64,000 bases of DNA from Pseudomonadota bacterium (GTDB lineage: Bacteria > Pseudomonadota > Alphaproteobacteria > UBA2136 > JAPKEQ01). Positions 1-7,643 of this stretch are shown here, piece by piece; the stretch's first letter is position 1, and every line of letters begins with the position of its first letter. The position numbers were made by a program, and so were the translations under genes. The stretch covers positions 233,751-297,750 of the forward strand of contig JAYZXF010000017.1 in the NCBI GenBank assembly GCA_036141575.1, written 5' to 3'. The notes beneath the pieces are model-generated. The model was not told the DNA's origin and did not search any database. It was given only the letters and a program-made list of their open reading frames with translations.

Positions 1-355
1 ATGCCTTAAAAATTTATGAGCCCTTGAAAAAGCATGCAGTGCAAAAAAGTGACAAGAAGCTGTCAGAACCTACAAAAAGCTTTACAAATACACATAAATC
101 AGTAGGCTATGGGCCAGTGCTGAATAAATAAATCAAGTACGCAGTGCGAGGCAGTTGCCGAGCCAAAAGCTTCAGAGCTTTTGAGCGGTTTAAAACAACT
201 CAAAAACAGGGTGTAGACACTGTTTTTAAAAAGACTAAGTTTTAAACCAAGATAAATTTTGCGGAGGCATTTTATTTTATGAATTTAATATTCAAAAAAT
301 AAAGGGCAGGGAGCAAAAGAAGAGAATTTTTAAAAAGAAGGATGGGGTAAACCGC
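1..355. other. non-coding region upstream of tig
   Basis: No convincing gene is visible. The stretch is AT-rich and holds a small inverted repeat around 167-184 (AAAAGCT-TCAG-AGCTTTT) and a hairpin at about 202-228 (AAAACAG ... CTGTTTTT) that may be a weak terminator of something upstream of the window. A purine-rich stretch (AAGGATGGGG, 339-348) serves as ribosome site for tig. No promoter is obvious. Confidence 0.5.
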
Positions 356-1696
356 ATGCAACAGGCCGAAATGCCAATGGACATTAAAGTAGAAGAAATT
401 AGCGAACTTGAGCGTCGTGTCACTGTGACGATTCCTGCTGAGGAAATCGATAAAATGGCTGATGCACGTTTTGGTTACCTAGCTCAAACACAAAAGATTG
501 ACGGTTTCCGCCAAGGTCACATTCCTGTAGACGTAATCCGCCAACGTTTTGGCTCTAAAGTTTATGGTGAGCTTAAAGAGCAAATCATCCAAACAACTGC
601 TATGGACGCACTTAACAAGAACGAAATCCGCGCTGCCGGCATGCCAGCCATTGAAGAGGCTGGTGAAGTTCTTGCAGGTCAAGCAATGTCTTACACAATG
701 AAGGTCGACCTTTTCCCAACAATCGAACCTAAAGGTTTTGAGGGTCTAAAGCTTGAGCGTGAAACTGCTGAGCCAAACGAAGATCTAGTAAACGGCGTTA
801 TCGATCGTCTACGTGACATGCGTAAGACATTTGAAGCAAAAGACGGTGCTGTAGAAGCAGCTGACCGTATTACGCTGAACGCAACAGGTATTCTAGAAGG
901 CGAGAAAGAAGCTTTCCCTGGTGGTGAAATGAAAGACCAAACAGTTGAGCTAGGTCAAGGCATGCTTATCCCAGGTTTTGAAGATCACATCGTTGGTATG
1001 AAAGCAGGCGAAACAAAAGAGTTCACACACGCATACCCGAAAGACTTCCATAATGCTGAGCTTGCAGGCAAGAAATCTACATTCACTGTTGAAGTGACAA
1101 AGGTTGAATCTGTAACACTTCCAGAAATTGATGAAGCTTTCGCTAAAGAATCTGGTGCAGACTCTGTAGACGCTCTTAAGACACAAATTACAGAGCACCT
1201 CACACGTGACCTGCAAAACGCTTCAGAGCAACGCCTAAAGCGTACAATGTTTGATAAACTAGATGAGAAGAACGCATTCACAGTCCCATCAGGTCTTGTG
1301 GACATGGAGTTCAATAGCATTTGGAATCAGCAACTACAAGAGCTACAACAGCGCGGCATGGGCCTTGAGCACATGGGCAAGAGCGAAGATGAACTTCGTG
1401 CTGAGTACCGTGGTCTTGCAGAGCGCCGTGTACGTCTAGGCCTTCTACTTGCTGAAATCGGTAAAGTACAAGACATCCAAGTGAGCGATGCTGAAATCGA
1501 TGAAGAAGTTGCTAAAATCTCTGCACAGTTTGCAGACCGTAAGGACGAAGTAGAGAAGTTCTACGCAAACCCAGAGAAGCGTAACCAAATCGCTGGTCCA
1601 CTTTACGAGAAGAAAGTGACTGACTGGTTGATGAGCAAATCTGAGATCAAAGACAAGACTGTTGATCCGAAAGAGCTTATCCAAGAACTTGGTTAA
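356..1696 (+). CDS. tig: trigger factor
   Basis: Ribosome-associated chaperone and peptidyl-prolyl isomerase that meets nascent chains at the tunnel exit. The 446-residue protein has the expected N-terminal ribosome-binding domain (EELERRVTV-like segment near residues 14-25), a central FKBP-type PPIase domain (about 160-245, with PGFEDHIVGM) and the helical C-terminal chaperone domain. Length matches the family. The ATG at 356 is preceded by AAGGATGGGG; internal ATGs at codons 6 and 8 are alternatives. It is followed by a strong terminator and clpP, a common proteobacterial order (tig-clpP). Confidence 0.97.
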   Translation: MQQAEMPMDIKVEEISELERRVTVTIPAEEIDKMADARFGYLAQTQKIDGFRQGHIPVDVIRQRFGSKVYGELKEQIIQTTAMDALNKNEIRAAGMPAIEEAGEVLAGQAMSYTMKVDLFPTIEPKGFEGLKLERETAEPNEDLVNGVIDRLRDMRKTFEAKDGAVEAADRITLNATGILEGEKEAFPGGEMKDQTVELGQGMLIPGFEDHIVGMKAGETKEFTHAYPKDFHNAELAGKKSTFTVEVTKVESVTLPEIDEAFAKESGADSVDALKTQITEHLTRDLQNASEQRLKRTMFDKLDEKNAFTVPSGLVDMEFNSIWNQQLQELQQRGMGLEHMGKSEDELRAEYRGLAERRVRLGLLLAEIGKVQDIQVSDAEIDEEVAKISAQFADRKDEVEKFYANPEKRNQIAGPLYEKKVTDWLMSKSEIKDKTVDPKELIQELG

Positions 1697-1710
1697 TAGA
1701 CCTCTATAAT

Positions 1711-1740
1711 AAAAACACCCCGCAATAGCGGGGTGTTTTT
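1711..1740 (+). terminator. terminator after tig
   Basis: AAAACACCCCG-CAATAG-CGGGGTGTTTTT, a GC-rich stem with flanking A and T runs, 15 bases after the tig stop codon. It can work in both directions, but no minus-strand gene approaches from the right. Confidence 0.9.
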
Positions 1741-1785
1741 ATGCATAAAGGCCGCACCCCCTTAAGCATTAAAGAGGACGGGCAT

Positions 1786-1813
1786 TTGCAAACGCCCCAA
1801 TGCAAGCTATACT
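1786..1813 (+). promoter_or_regulatory. clpP promoter
   Basis: TTGCAA (1786-1791), 16-bp spacer, TATACT (1808-1813). It lies between the tig terminator and clpP, giving a leader of roughly 48 nt. No heat-shock sigma-type consensus is evident. Confidence 0.6.
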
Positions 1814-1867
1814 GAGGTATTATTAAGTTTTAATTACTGGCTCAAGAATAAGAAAGAAACAAACGCC

Positions 1868-2527
1868 ATGACATTTAGATCATTTCTAGAAAATCACACA
1901 GACCCATCAATGAGCGGGCTTGTCCCAATGGTTGTGGAGCAGTCTCCACGTGGAGAGCGTGCTTTTGATATTTACTCACGCCTTCTTAAAGAGCGTGTGA
2001 TCTTCCTAACAGGTCAAGTTGAAGACCATATGGCAAACCTGATTGTGGCGCAGCTTCTGTTTCTTGAGAGTGAAGATCCTGAGAGCGATATCTCAATTTA
2101 CATCAACAGCCCTGGTGGCGTAGTTACAGCTGGTTTCGCAATCCACGACACAATGCAGTTCATCCGTCCAGACGTAGCAACAATCTGTATTGGTCAAGCG
2201 GCAAGCATGGGTGCGTTCCTTCTGGCTGCTGGTGCAAAAGGCAAGCGTTATGCTCTGCCTAACTCACGTGTAATGATTCACCAGCCACTAGGTGGTTTCC
2301 AAGGGCAGGCGAGTGACATTGAAATTCACGCCCGTGAAATTCTAGAACTTAAAGACCGCTTGAACCAAATCATCGCTGATAACACAGGCAAAGATAAGAA
2401 GACTGTTGCGAAGGACACTGACCGTGACAACTTCATGACTGCTGAAGAAGCGAAGAAATACGGCCTTATTGATGAAGTGCTTGAGCACCGTGACGGCGCT
2501 AAGCCAAAGGCAACTAAGAAGAAGTAG
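1868..2527 (+). CDS. clpP: ATP-dependent Clp protease proteolytic subunit
   Basis: Serine peptidase of the ClpP tetradecamer, which degrades unfolded proteins fed by ClpX or ClpA. At 219 residues the length is typical. The catalytic triad is visible: Ser113 in QAASMG, His138 in MIHQPLGG and Asp187 in the RDNFM segment. The oxyanion-loop motif SPGG is at 81-84. The C-terminus ends in a lysine-rich tail (KATKKK). The usual downstream clpX is absent; instead a terminator and a convergent gene follow, so ClpX must be encoded elsewhere. Confidence 0.97.
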   Translation: MTFRSFLENHTDPSMSGLVPMVVEQSPRGERAFDIYSRLLKERVIFLTGQVEDHMANLIVAQLLFLESEDPESDISIYINSPGGVVTAGFAIHDTMQFIRPDVATICIGQAASMGAFLLAAGAKGKRYALPNSRVMIHQPLGGFQGQASDIEIHAREILELKDRLNQIIADNTGKDKKTVAKDTDRDNFMTAEEAKKYGLIDEVLEHRDGAKPKATKKK

Positions 2528-2547
2528 TTCTTTATATACTGCAAAAG

Positions 2548-2574
2548 AAAAGGAGCCCACACAGGGCTCCTTTT
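2548..2574. terminator. bidirectional terminator between clpP and the RlpA-like gene
   Basis: AAGGAGCCC-ACAC-AGGGCTCCTTTT between two convergent genes; A-run and T-run on both flanks suit both directions. Confidence 0.85.
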
Positions 2575-2588
2575 CATACTGCTCGATT

Positions 2589-3101
2589 TTACATCTTACG
2601 GGTTTCAATCCCGCGGCCTGGCCAGTGTGGGCACAGGTCGGTGTTTTCCACCAGACGAATTTCTACGTCCATGGTTCCTTTATCAGTGTCTTGCAGTTTC
2701 GCAAAAGCGCCCATGGAAAGGTCCAAGACGCGGTCATATTTTGCAAAGCCGCCGGTATCGTTGATCCGGACGAAAATGCTTTCGCCAGTTTCAATACGGG
2801 TGACCAGTGCACAGCTGTTCAGCGGAAGGTTGTTCGACGCCGCTGTCATCAGCGTTGGGTCGAAGACTTCGCACTTGCCGTCCCAGTAACGAACACAGGT
2901 CTGGAGAACTTCCTTTACTGCGTTTTCACCGTAGTAGCTGGATTCACCAGCGTCGTCGGCTTCAGGTTGCGTTTCAAGGATGATTGCCTTGTGTGCTGCC
3001 AACATTTCATCTTCGTCCATGTAGGCGAAGGTCAGAAAGGTAGCGCTTGCAACGAGAAGAAGAAAAGCGGTCATTGCCGCACGTTTGATCCATTTGATCA
3101 T
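2589..3101 (-). CDS. RlpA-like double-psi beta-barrel protein
   Basis: 170-residue protein with an N-terminal hydrophobic segment (about 8-28) acting as anchor or signal, then a DPBB domain resembling the catalytic part of RlpA, the septal lytic transglycosylase cleaving denuded peptidoglycan. Visible family landmarks are SSYYGE near 54-59, TAASNNLPLN near 85-94, VRINDTGGF (conserved Asp) near 111-119 and RVLDLS near 124-129. There is no SPOR domain, so septal targeting as in E. coli RlpA is not supported. A cysteine-containing insertion follows the YYG motif. Lytic activity is inference from the family. Confidence 0.7.
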   Translation of the reverse strand: MIKWIKRAAMTAFLLLVASATFLTFAYMDEDEMLAAHKAIILETQPEADDAGESSYYGENAVKEVLQTCVRYWDGKCEVFDPTLMTAASNNLPLNSCALVTRIETGESIFVRINDTGGFAKYDRVLDLSMGAFAKLQDTDKGTMDVEIRLVENTDLCPHWPGRGIETRKM

Positions 3102-3141
3102 TGGATTGCCTCAAAAGTTAAAGATACTCGATAAGTAAAGT

Positions 3142-3163
3142 TATGGGGGCATTTGCCCCCATT
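3142..3163 (-). terminator. hairpin after the chemoreceptor gene
   Basis: ATGGGGGC-ATTT-GCCCCCAT just downstream (minus strand) of the chemoreceptor gene. The stem is strong, but the T tract on the minus strand is poor, so termination may be partial and the RlpA-like gene may be read through. Confidence 0.5.
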
Positions 3164-3182
3164 TTCAAGTGTATGAATCAAA

Positions 3183-4634
3183 TTAAATGATGTCTTTAAT
3201 CGAGCGGATAAACGCACCCACTTTAATCTGTAGGCGGCTGGCTGTTTCACCAACGTCGTCTGTGCTTTGCTCAAGCCTAAATGCGTCGTCTCCAACCATT
3301 TGCGCCATCTGAATCACTTCGCTCATGTCAGCATTAATCTGAGAGGTCGCAGAGGTCATCTCTGTCACGCTGCCACGAATACTACCCGTAATGTGGCTTT
3401 GCTCTGTTACGGCTTGGCTCACTTGGTGGGCAATAGAGTTTGTCTCTTCAATCGTTTGTGCTGTCATTCTAATCGAGTCAGACATTTGCGATGTAATATC
3501 TTGGATAGATTCAATCTGCGTCACAATATCTTCTGTGGCTTCGTTTGTTTGGTTGGCAAGGGCACGAACCTCTTCAGCAACCACGGCAAACCCTCGACCT
3601 GCATCACCAGCACGTGCAGCCTCAATAGCAGCGTTAAGGGCGAGGAGGTTGGTTTGCTCAGCAATATCACTAATCAGCTCAACAACGCTTCCAATCTTCT
3701 CTACTTCTTTACGCAGGTCATTTCCTAGGCGGCTGTTGGCGTGAGACTGCTCAATTGCTTGGCCTGCAATGCTGTTAGATTGGTCAACCTGCTTACTGAT
3801 CTCTGTAGCAGCTGTGGCCATCTTCTCAATTGCTGATGAAAGATGTGTCATTGTTTCTGTGCTCTTTTCAGTGGCAATAGAAACGTTCTGAATATTCTCA
3901 ACAGAAGCAACGGCGCGCTTTGTCATGCCGCCTGTGAGGGTCTTACTATCGTTAGAGCTCTCAACCACTTGCTTAAGGAGGTTTTGTACATCACTGAGGA
4001 GAAGGACTGTCTTGCGGTTATCTGTGTTGCGCATACGAGAGCTGATCATACCGCCTGCAAATACCACAGCCATAATAGCGAGAACACCAAATAGAAGTGT
4101 GTTTTGTGCCCGCTGTGCTTGGTCTTCAAATAGAGTGAGGCTCATATCAGATGAGTTCATAGCACCTTTTTGATGGGCCGTAATACCATTCTCAATCAGA
4201 TCAAACGTTTTAAGAATTTTACCGTCTAGGTAAACGCCAGCTTTATCCTTTTCACTGTTACGCAGCAGTTTAAAGTATTCATCGTAAGAGGTTTTAAGCT
4301 CTTTAGTTGGGTTGGCAAGCTCATTAGAGCCCATACTGAGGGCAAGGAGAATGCTTTTATCAACCTCTTTGTTCAGCTTTGTATGGAGCTGATTGCGCAT
4401 ATCTGCATCGCTCACACCCTTAGCTTTTAAAATGTCTGCTTTTTGCGTCTCAATCATCAGGGTAAATTCAGCGTTTTGTGCCATCTTTTTTGTGCCCATA
4501 CGGTACACATCTCTACCGGCATCACCGAGGGCACCAACCGCAAAGTAGGAGAGGGTAGAAAGAACGATAAGGCCCGCAATGCTTAGCGCAAGCAGCCCAT
4601 GCTGACGTAGAAACACTTGAATCATGAAACTCAC
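3183..4634 (-). CDS. methyl-accepting chemotaxis protein
   Basis: Inner-membrane chemoreceptor controlling CheA. An N-terminal membrane helix (about 14-34), a roughly 140-residue periplasmic helical sensor, a second membrane helix (about 182-200) and a long cytoplasmic coiled coil are visible. The signalling hairpin tip is clear: [18 protein letters not shown] followed by [16 protein letters not shown] canonical HAMP domain is not obvious after the second membrane helix. The start may be the GTG at 4634 or the ATG at 4625; neither has a clear Shine-Dalgarno. No che genes lie nearby. Confidence 0.92.
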   Translation of the reverse strand: MSFMIQVFLRQHGLLALSIAGLIVLSTLSYFAVGALGDAGRDVYRMGTKKMAQNAEFTLMIETQKADILKAKGVSDADMRNQLHTKLNKEVDKSILLALSMGSNELANPTKELKTSYDEYFKLLRNSEKDKAGVYLDGKILKTFDLIENGITAHQKGAMNSSDMSLTLFEDQAQRAQNTLLFGVLAIMAVVFAGGMISSRMRNTDNRKTVLLLSDVQNLLKQVVESSNDSKTLTGGMTKRAVASVENIQNVSIATEKSTETMTHLSSAIEKMATAATEISKQVDQSNSIAGQAIEQSHANSRLGNDLRKEVEKIGSVVELISDIAEQTNLLALNAAIEAARAGDAGRGFAVVAEEVRALANQTNEATEDIVTQIESIQDITSQMSDSIRMTAQTIEETNSIAHQVSQAVTEQSHITGSIRGSVTEMTSATSQINADMSEVIQMAQMVGDDAFRLEQSTDDVGETASRLQIKVGAFIRSIKDII

Positions 4635-4916
4635 AAATTTTTATTGTTTTTATATTTGGAAACCATAGTAGCAAAAAACGGGCCTATTTAACAAAAAAAA
4701 GGGCGGGCAAATAATTGCCCGCCTTAAGCCCATAGAGTGCCCACATGAAGAGGGGGAAGTAAAAACTGTACAGCACCCTATCTCGCTGAGATCAAAACCA
4801 ACTAAACCCTAAACACCATGTCAATTAGTTCCAGCCTCTTGTAATTAAGTTATGGTGTTGGTTTTCCGCCATTTCAAGTGGGGGAAGCAACTTTTTTTTA
4901 CATACCTCGCCAAAGC
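4635..4916. other. intergenic region with terminator and a foldable element
   Basis: 282 bases without a gene. Holds a minus-strand terminator at 4693-4724 and, at 4794-4865, a long interrupted inverted repeat (AAAACCAAC and AAACACCAT paired with ATGGTGTTGGTTTT) enclosing a second small repeat AATTA/TAATT. It may be the 3' region of the Ham1-like transcript or a small RNA; no open frame is convincing. Confidence 0.4.
4693..4724 (-). terminator. minus-strand terminator
   Basis: On the minus strand GGCGGGCAAT-TAT-TTGCCCGCC is followed by a run of eight T. It lies 190 bases beyond the stop of the Ham1-like gene, leaving a long 3' region that includes the foldable element at 4794-4865. Confidence 0.85.
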
Positions 4917-5474
4917 CTACTGTGAGCTTAGAAATTCAGCAAAATCTCTATAATGTTGCAGCTGCTCAACCCAGTACTTTTCAAGCTTTTCCTTAGGGGC
5001 TGTGCCGACTGTTTCCGTAAAACCCGGTAAAATGAGGATATTATCAATGCTAGAACGCTCTCCAGAGGCTTCAGTTGCCAATGTGGCCTTCTGCTCAGAT
5101 GTGAAGGTTACAGGCTCGCTGCCCGGTGCACAGTAAGCCAGACACTCTTTAACCGTTACACTGCGGTTCTCATGATCTTTCATCATATTGAGAATGTCAT
5201 TGCTGGTCAGTGTATCATTCACATGCTTGACCAGCGGACCCGGAAAGCCCTTAAGTGCCTCAATGTAAAAGCCTGCATCTGTCACAATAACAGGGGCGTC
5301 CAACGTGGCTGCTGCAAAATAAGCAGAGAAGGCGGCCACATCCTCCACCTGAAGCGATTGTACCTCGGGTGTCTCAATTGCTTTACGACTCACCAAAATG
5401 CCGTAGCCACCCAGAATATCCTGAGCTGTTTTCCACTTCTGATCATTACCAGTAATATATGTAATATTTTTCAT
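4917..5474 (-). CDS. Ham1/RdgB-family nucleoside triphosphate pyrophosphatase
   Basis: Probable house-cleaning enzyme hydrolysing non-canonical purine NTPs (ITP, XTP) to NMP. The 185-residue protein starts with the family motif ITYITGNDQKW (TGNxxK) and has VTDAGFYIEALKGFPGPLVKH, matching the conserved Asp loop of ITPase-type enzymes. The usual SHR motif near the C-terminus is not recognisable (EKYWVEQL region instead), so the substrate may differ. The ATG at 5474 was chosen over an upstream frame because the family N-terminus begins there and a -10 hexamer lies 7 nt before it. There is no Shine-Dalgarno. Confidence 0.75.
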   Translation of the reverse strand: MKNITYITGNDQKWKTAQDILGGYGILVSRKAIETPEVQSLQVEDVAAFSAYFAAATLDAPVIVTDAGFYIEALKGFPGPLVKHVNDTLTSNDILNMMKDHENRSVTVKECLAYCAPGSEPVTFTSEQKATLATEASGERSSIDNILILPGFTETVGTAPKEKLEKYWVEQLQHYRDFAEFLSSQ

Positions 5475-5498
5475 AAGGGGGATTGTAGCAATAAACAG
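5475..5498 (-). promoter_or_regulatory. leaderless promoter of the Ham1-like gene
   Basis: On the minus strand, extended -10 TGC-TACAAT (hexamer 5482-5487) is separated from the ATG by only seven bases (CCCCCTT), so transcription should start at or next to the start codon. The -35 is weak (a TTGTGC lies 19 bp upstream). Confidence 0.55.
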
Positions 5499-5512
5499 AA
5501 AGCAGGGCACAA

Positions 5513-5541
5513 GAAAAAATGGAAGCCGTGAGGCTTCCATT
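5513..5541 (-). terminator. terminator after terB
   Basis: Minus strand ATGGAAGCC-TCAC-GGCTTCCAT followed by T-rich sequence, about 35 bases past the terB stop and immediately before the Ham1-like promoter. Confidence 0.85.
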
Positions 5542-5574
5542 TCTTGAATCGATTTGCATCGGAGTCTGGGTGGT

Positions 5575-6030
5575 TTAAATACCCAGATCGGCCGGGTTGA
5601 TACCAACCAGCTTTGCGAAGTCGGAGATCAGTGCCTTTTCGTCGTCGTCGAAGTCGCCGTCGGCGCCGCCGATCGCACAGCCGATGGCCAGAGCATACTG
5701 CTGCTTTTCGTTGTCGAGCGCTTTCAGCAGTTTCTGGGTTTCCATCTTGCCGATCGCAGGAGCGATTTTCCATTTGCCGACACCGGCGGAAACTGCGTCC
5801 ATGATCTCGTCGTCGCCATAGGCCTTCAGCTCTTCCATGTCGCGCATGACCGCAACCAGAACCTGAACTTCGCTGTCGTCGATGGAGCCATCAGCTGCAG
5901 CAACGCCGGCGCCCAGGAATGCACATGCTTTCAGATAGTCCGGACCCAGGTGGCGGTTGCCTGCGGCTTTTGCACCCTGAACAACACTGTCGAAAGCTTT
6001 GGAAGCATTTTTGAAGAGTTTACCAAACAT
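5575..6030 (-). CDS. terB: tellurite resistance protein TerB
   Basis: 151 residues, the same length as plasmid-type TerB, an acidic all-helical metal-binding protein of Ter stress systems that associates with membrane TerC and TerD-family proteins. Two acidic repeats are visible: AAADGSIDDSEV (about 44-55) and GADGDFDDDEKALI (about 122-135), plus EIGKMET-like AIGKMETQKLL and the C-terminus GINPADLGI. Strong ribosome site AAGGAGAATCTC before the ATG. Codon use (ctg, ggc, gcc) contrasts with tig and clpP. No TerC or TerD gene is in the window. Confidence 0.9.
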   Translation of the reverse strand: MFGKLFKNASKAFDSVVQGAKAAGNRHLGPDYLKACAFLGAGVAAADGSIDDSEVQVLVAVMRDMEELKAYGDDEIMDAVSAGVGKWKIAPAIGKMETQKLLKALDNEKQQYALAIGCAIGGADGDFDDDEKALISDFAKLVGINPADLGI

Positions 6031-6208
6031 GAGATTCTCCTTGAGGTTTGGTGGAAGTGATTTGCACGCAGCGGAATTGCCTTGTGCGGTGATACTGCTT
6101 TGAGCACACGCGCGTGTGAACTCTCACAATCAATGTGTCATCTAGAGGATGCCGTTAAGCAACTTAGATTAAACGTTAATTAAGATATGTGCCGTAGCAG
6201 ATGACCAA
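6031..6208 (-). promoter_or_regulatory. long terB leader with a 14-bp palindrome
   Basis: If the promoter at 6209-6237 is right, terB has a 5' leader of about 170 nt. It contains a perfect palindrome CACACGCGCGTGTG at 6105-6118. No leader peptide was identified. Function unknown; could be a protein-binding site or an RNA hairpin. Confidence 0.4.
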
Positions 6209-6237
6209 CATATAAGACGGTCAATGGAAGCCGTCAA
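6209..6237 (-). promoter_or_regulatory. terB promoter
   Basis: Minus strand TTGACG (plus 6232-6237), exactly 17-bp spacer, TATATG (plus 6209-6214). A partial direct repeat (GGTCAATG and CGTCAAGTG, plus strand) covers the -35 and spacer. Confidence 0.65.
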
Positions 6238-6307
6238 GTGTTGAATACAATTTTTTTGCATTTTTTTTACTTTTTCTAAAAAAGGCTAAAAAATATAGAG
6301 GTTTCCC

Positions 6308-6336
6308 TTGTATTGTTTGTATACAGAGGCTATAGT
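6308..6336 (+). promoter_or_regulatory. antiporter promoter with TGTATACA operator in the spacer
   Basis: TTGTAT (6308-6313), 17-bp spacer, TATAGT (6331-6336). The palindrome TGTATACA occupies 6318-6325, inside the spacer, where a bound repressor would block RNA polymerase. Leader to the GTG start is about 90 nt. Confidence 0.6.
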
Positions 6337-6430
6337 CTGGATGCTTTATGATTTTGTATACTTTTTTTCGCATGCTTCCTTATATAGGGAAGCGACTTTT
6401 CCTCCCACTTGGCACGAAAGGAGATCTTCT

Positions 6431-7540
6431 GTGCTACACTTTATCAATACACTTCCCTTTCTGTGGCAACTCGCCGTTTTGGCAGTTGTGTTTGGGGTGG
6501 TTACGGTAGGCATTGCCTGGGTCTGTAACTTCTTTGAAGACGCTGCTGATTATCTCGGACGTAACATGCCGCCGGGCGTAAAAGGGGCAACCTACTATGC
6601 GATGGGGTCCTCAATGCCCGAGTTCTGGACAACTATGGCTCTGCTTTTCTTCATTGTTTCTCCGGCATCTTTTGCCGCGGGGATCAGTGTAACGGCGGGT
6701 TCGGCTGTCTTTAACGGCAACATCATTCCGATGCTGTCGATCATGGCTGTCATGTCGCCGTTCTTGCTGCGCATTGCTACCTTTGGCATTGTGTCGGTTG
6801 TGGCCGGTGAAAAGATCTCTGAAATTGAGATTGACCGTAAAGCCATGCTGCGTGACGGTATTGCACTGATCATTGCTGAAGCAGCGCTGATTGTTGTTCT
6901 GGGTTTTGAGACCCTGACAATTTGGGCAGGTGCAGGCCTTGTTGGCTTGTATATTCCTTATGTGCTCTACATGTGGTGGCAAGCCAAAAACCACACGGTT
7001 GAAGAAGCAGAAGAGGATGATGACGAGGATGATGACGGTGAGCCGATGACCACAGGTAAAGCCTGGCGTTGGCTGATCCTGAGCACTGGTGCTCTGGTTG
7101 TTCTTTGCTTCGTCCTTGGTGAAGGCATCATGGAAAGTGCTCATGTCATGGGCGTTCACCCGATGGTGACCGCACTGATTCTGGGTGCTGCAGCTTCGTC
7201 TGTTCCGGATACAATCCTGTCTGTTAAAGACGCTCTGAAAGGCAACTATGAGGATGCTGTGGCCAACGCATTTGGCTCCAACACCTTTGACATCTGTATT
7301 GCTCTCGGCCTTCCGCTGCTGATCTTTACCGCTGTCAATGGCTCCATTGCCATGCCGACAGATGCTGACATCCAGTCGCTGCGTATTGCTCTTCTGGTGG
7401 TTTCAACTCTGACCGTTATGGTTCTATTGATTCCGCGCAAGATCAAGCTGGTTCACGGCTTCATGATGGGGCTTCTGTACATTGCATTCGTGGGCTATGC
7501 CCTGAACAATGAACTGAACTGGGTCACCTTGCCCTTCTAA
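6431..7540 (+). CDS. CaCA-family sodium/calcium antiporter
   Basis: 369-residue inner-membrane protein with about ten hydrophobic segments and two inverted alpha-repeats typical of Ca2+/cation antiporters: GATYYAMGSSMPEFW with GSAVFNGNIIP in the first half and AAASSVPDTILSVKDA with NAFGSNTFDICIALG in the second. Between the halves is a striking Asp/Glu-rich cytoplasmic loop (about residues 190-205), possibly a Ca2+ sensor. The GTG at 6431 is chosen because AAAGGAGAT precedes it; an upstream in-frame extension would start before the transcript. CaCA genes are known neighbours of Ter modules. Confidence 0.85.
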   Translation: MLHFINTLPFLWQLAVLAVVFGVVTVGIAWVCNFFEDAADYLGRNMPPGVKGATYYAMGSSMPEFWTTMALLFFIVSPASFAAGISVTAGSAVFNGNIIPMLSIMAVMSPFLLRIATFGIVSVVAGEKISEIEIDRKAMLRDGIALIIAEAALIVVLGFETLTIWAGAGLVGLYIPYVLYMWWQAKNHTVEEAEEDDDEDDDGEPMTTGKAWRWLILSTGALVVLCFVLGEGIMESAHVMGVHPMVTALILGAAASSVPDTILSVKDALKGNYEDAVANAFGSNTFDICIALGLPLLIFTAVNGSIAMPTDADIQSLRIALLVVSTLTVMVLLIPRKIKLVHGFMMGLLYIAFVGYALNNELNWVTLPF

Positions 7541-7550
7541 ACGAAACAAG

Positions 7551-7580
7551 AAACACCCCCGTAACAGGGGGTGTTTTTTT
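7551..7580 (+). terminator. terminator after the antiporter gene
   Basis: AAACACCCCC-GTAACA-GGGGGTGTTTTTTT, 10 bases after the stop codon. Confidence 0.92.
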
Positions 7581-7603
7581 ACACTGTATATACCCTTATA
7601 TAG

Positions 7604-7628
7604 AAAAACCCCCGCATAAAGCGGGGGA
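7604..7628 (-). terminator. terminator after the PRTase-TRSP gene
   Basis: Minus strand CCCCCGC-TTTAT-GCGGGGG followed by TTTTTC; insulates it from the convergent antiporter gene. Confidence 0.9.
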
Positions 7629-7643
7629 AATTCCTATCGTTTA

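Noticed and set aside
2469..3134. Long plus-strand open frame opposite the RlpA-like gene
   Set aside because: It is the antisense shadow of the DPBB-coding frame, starts inside clpP and has no recognisable protein features.
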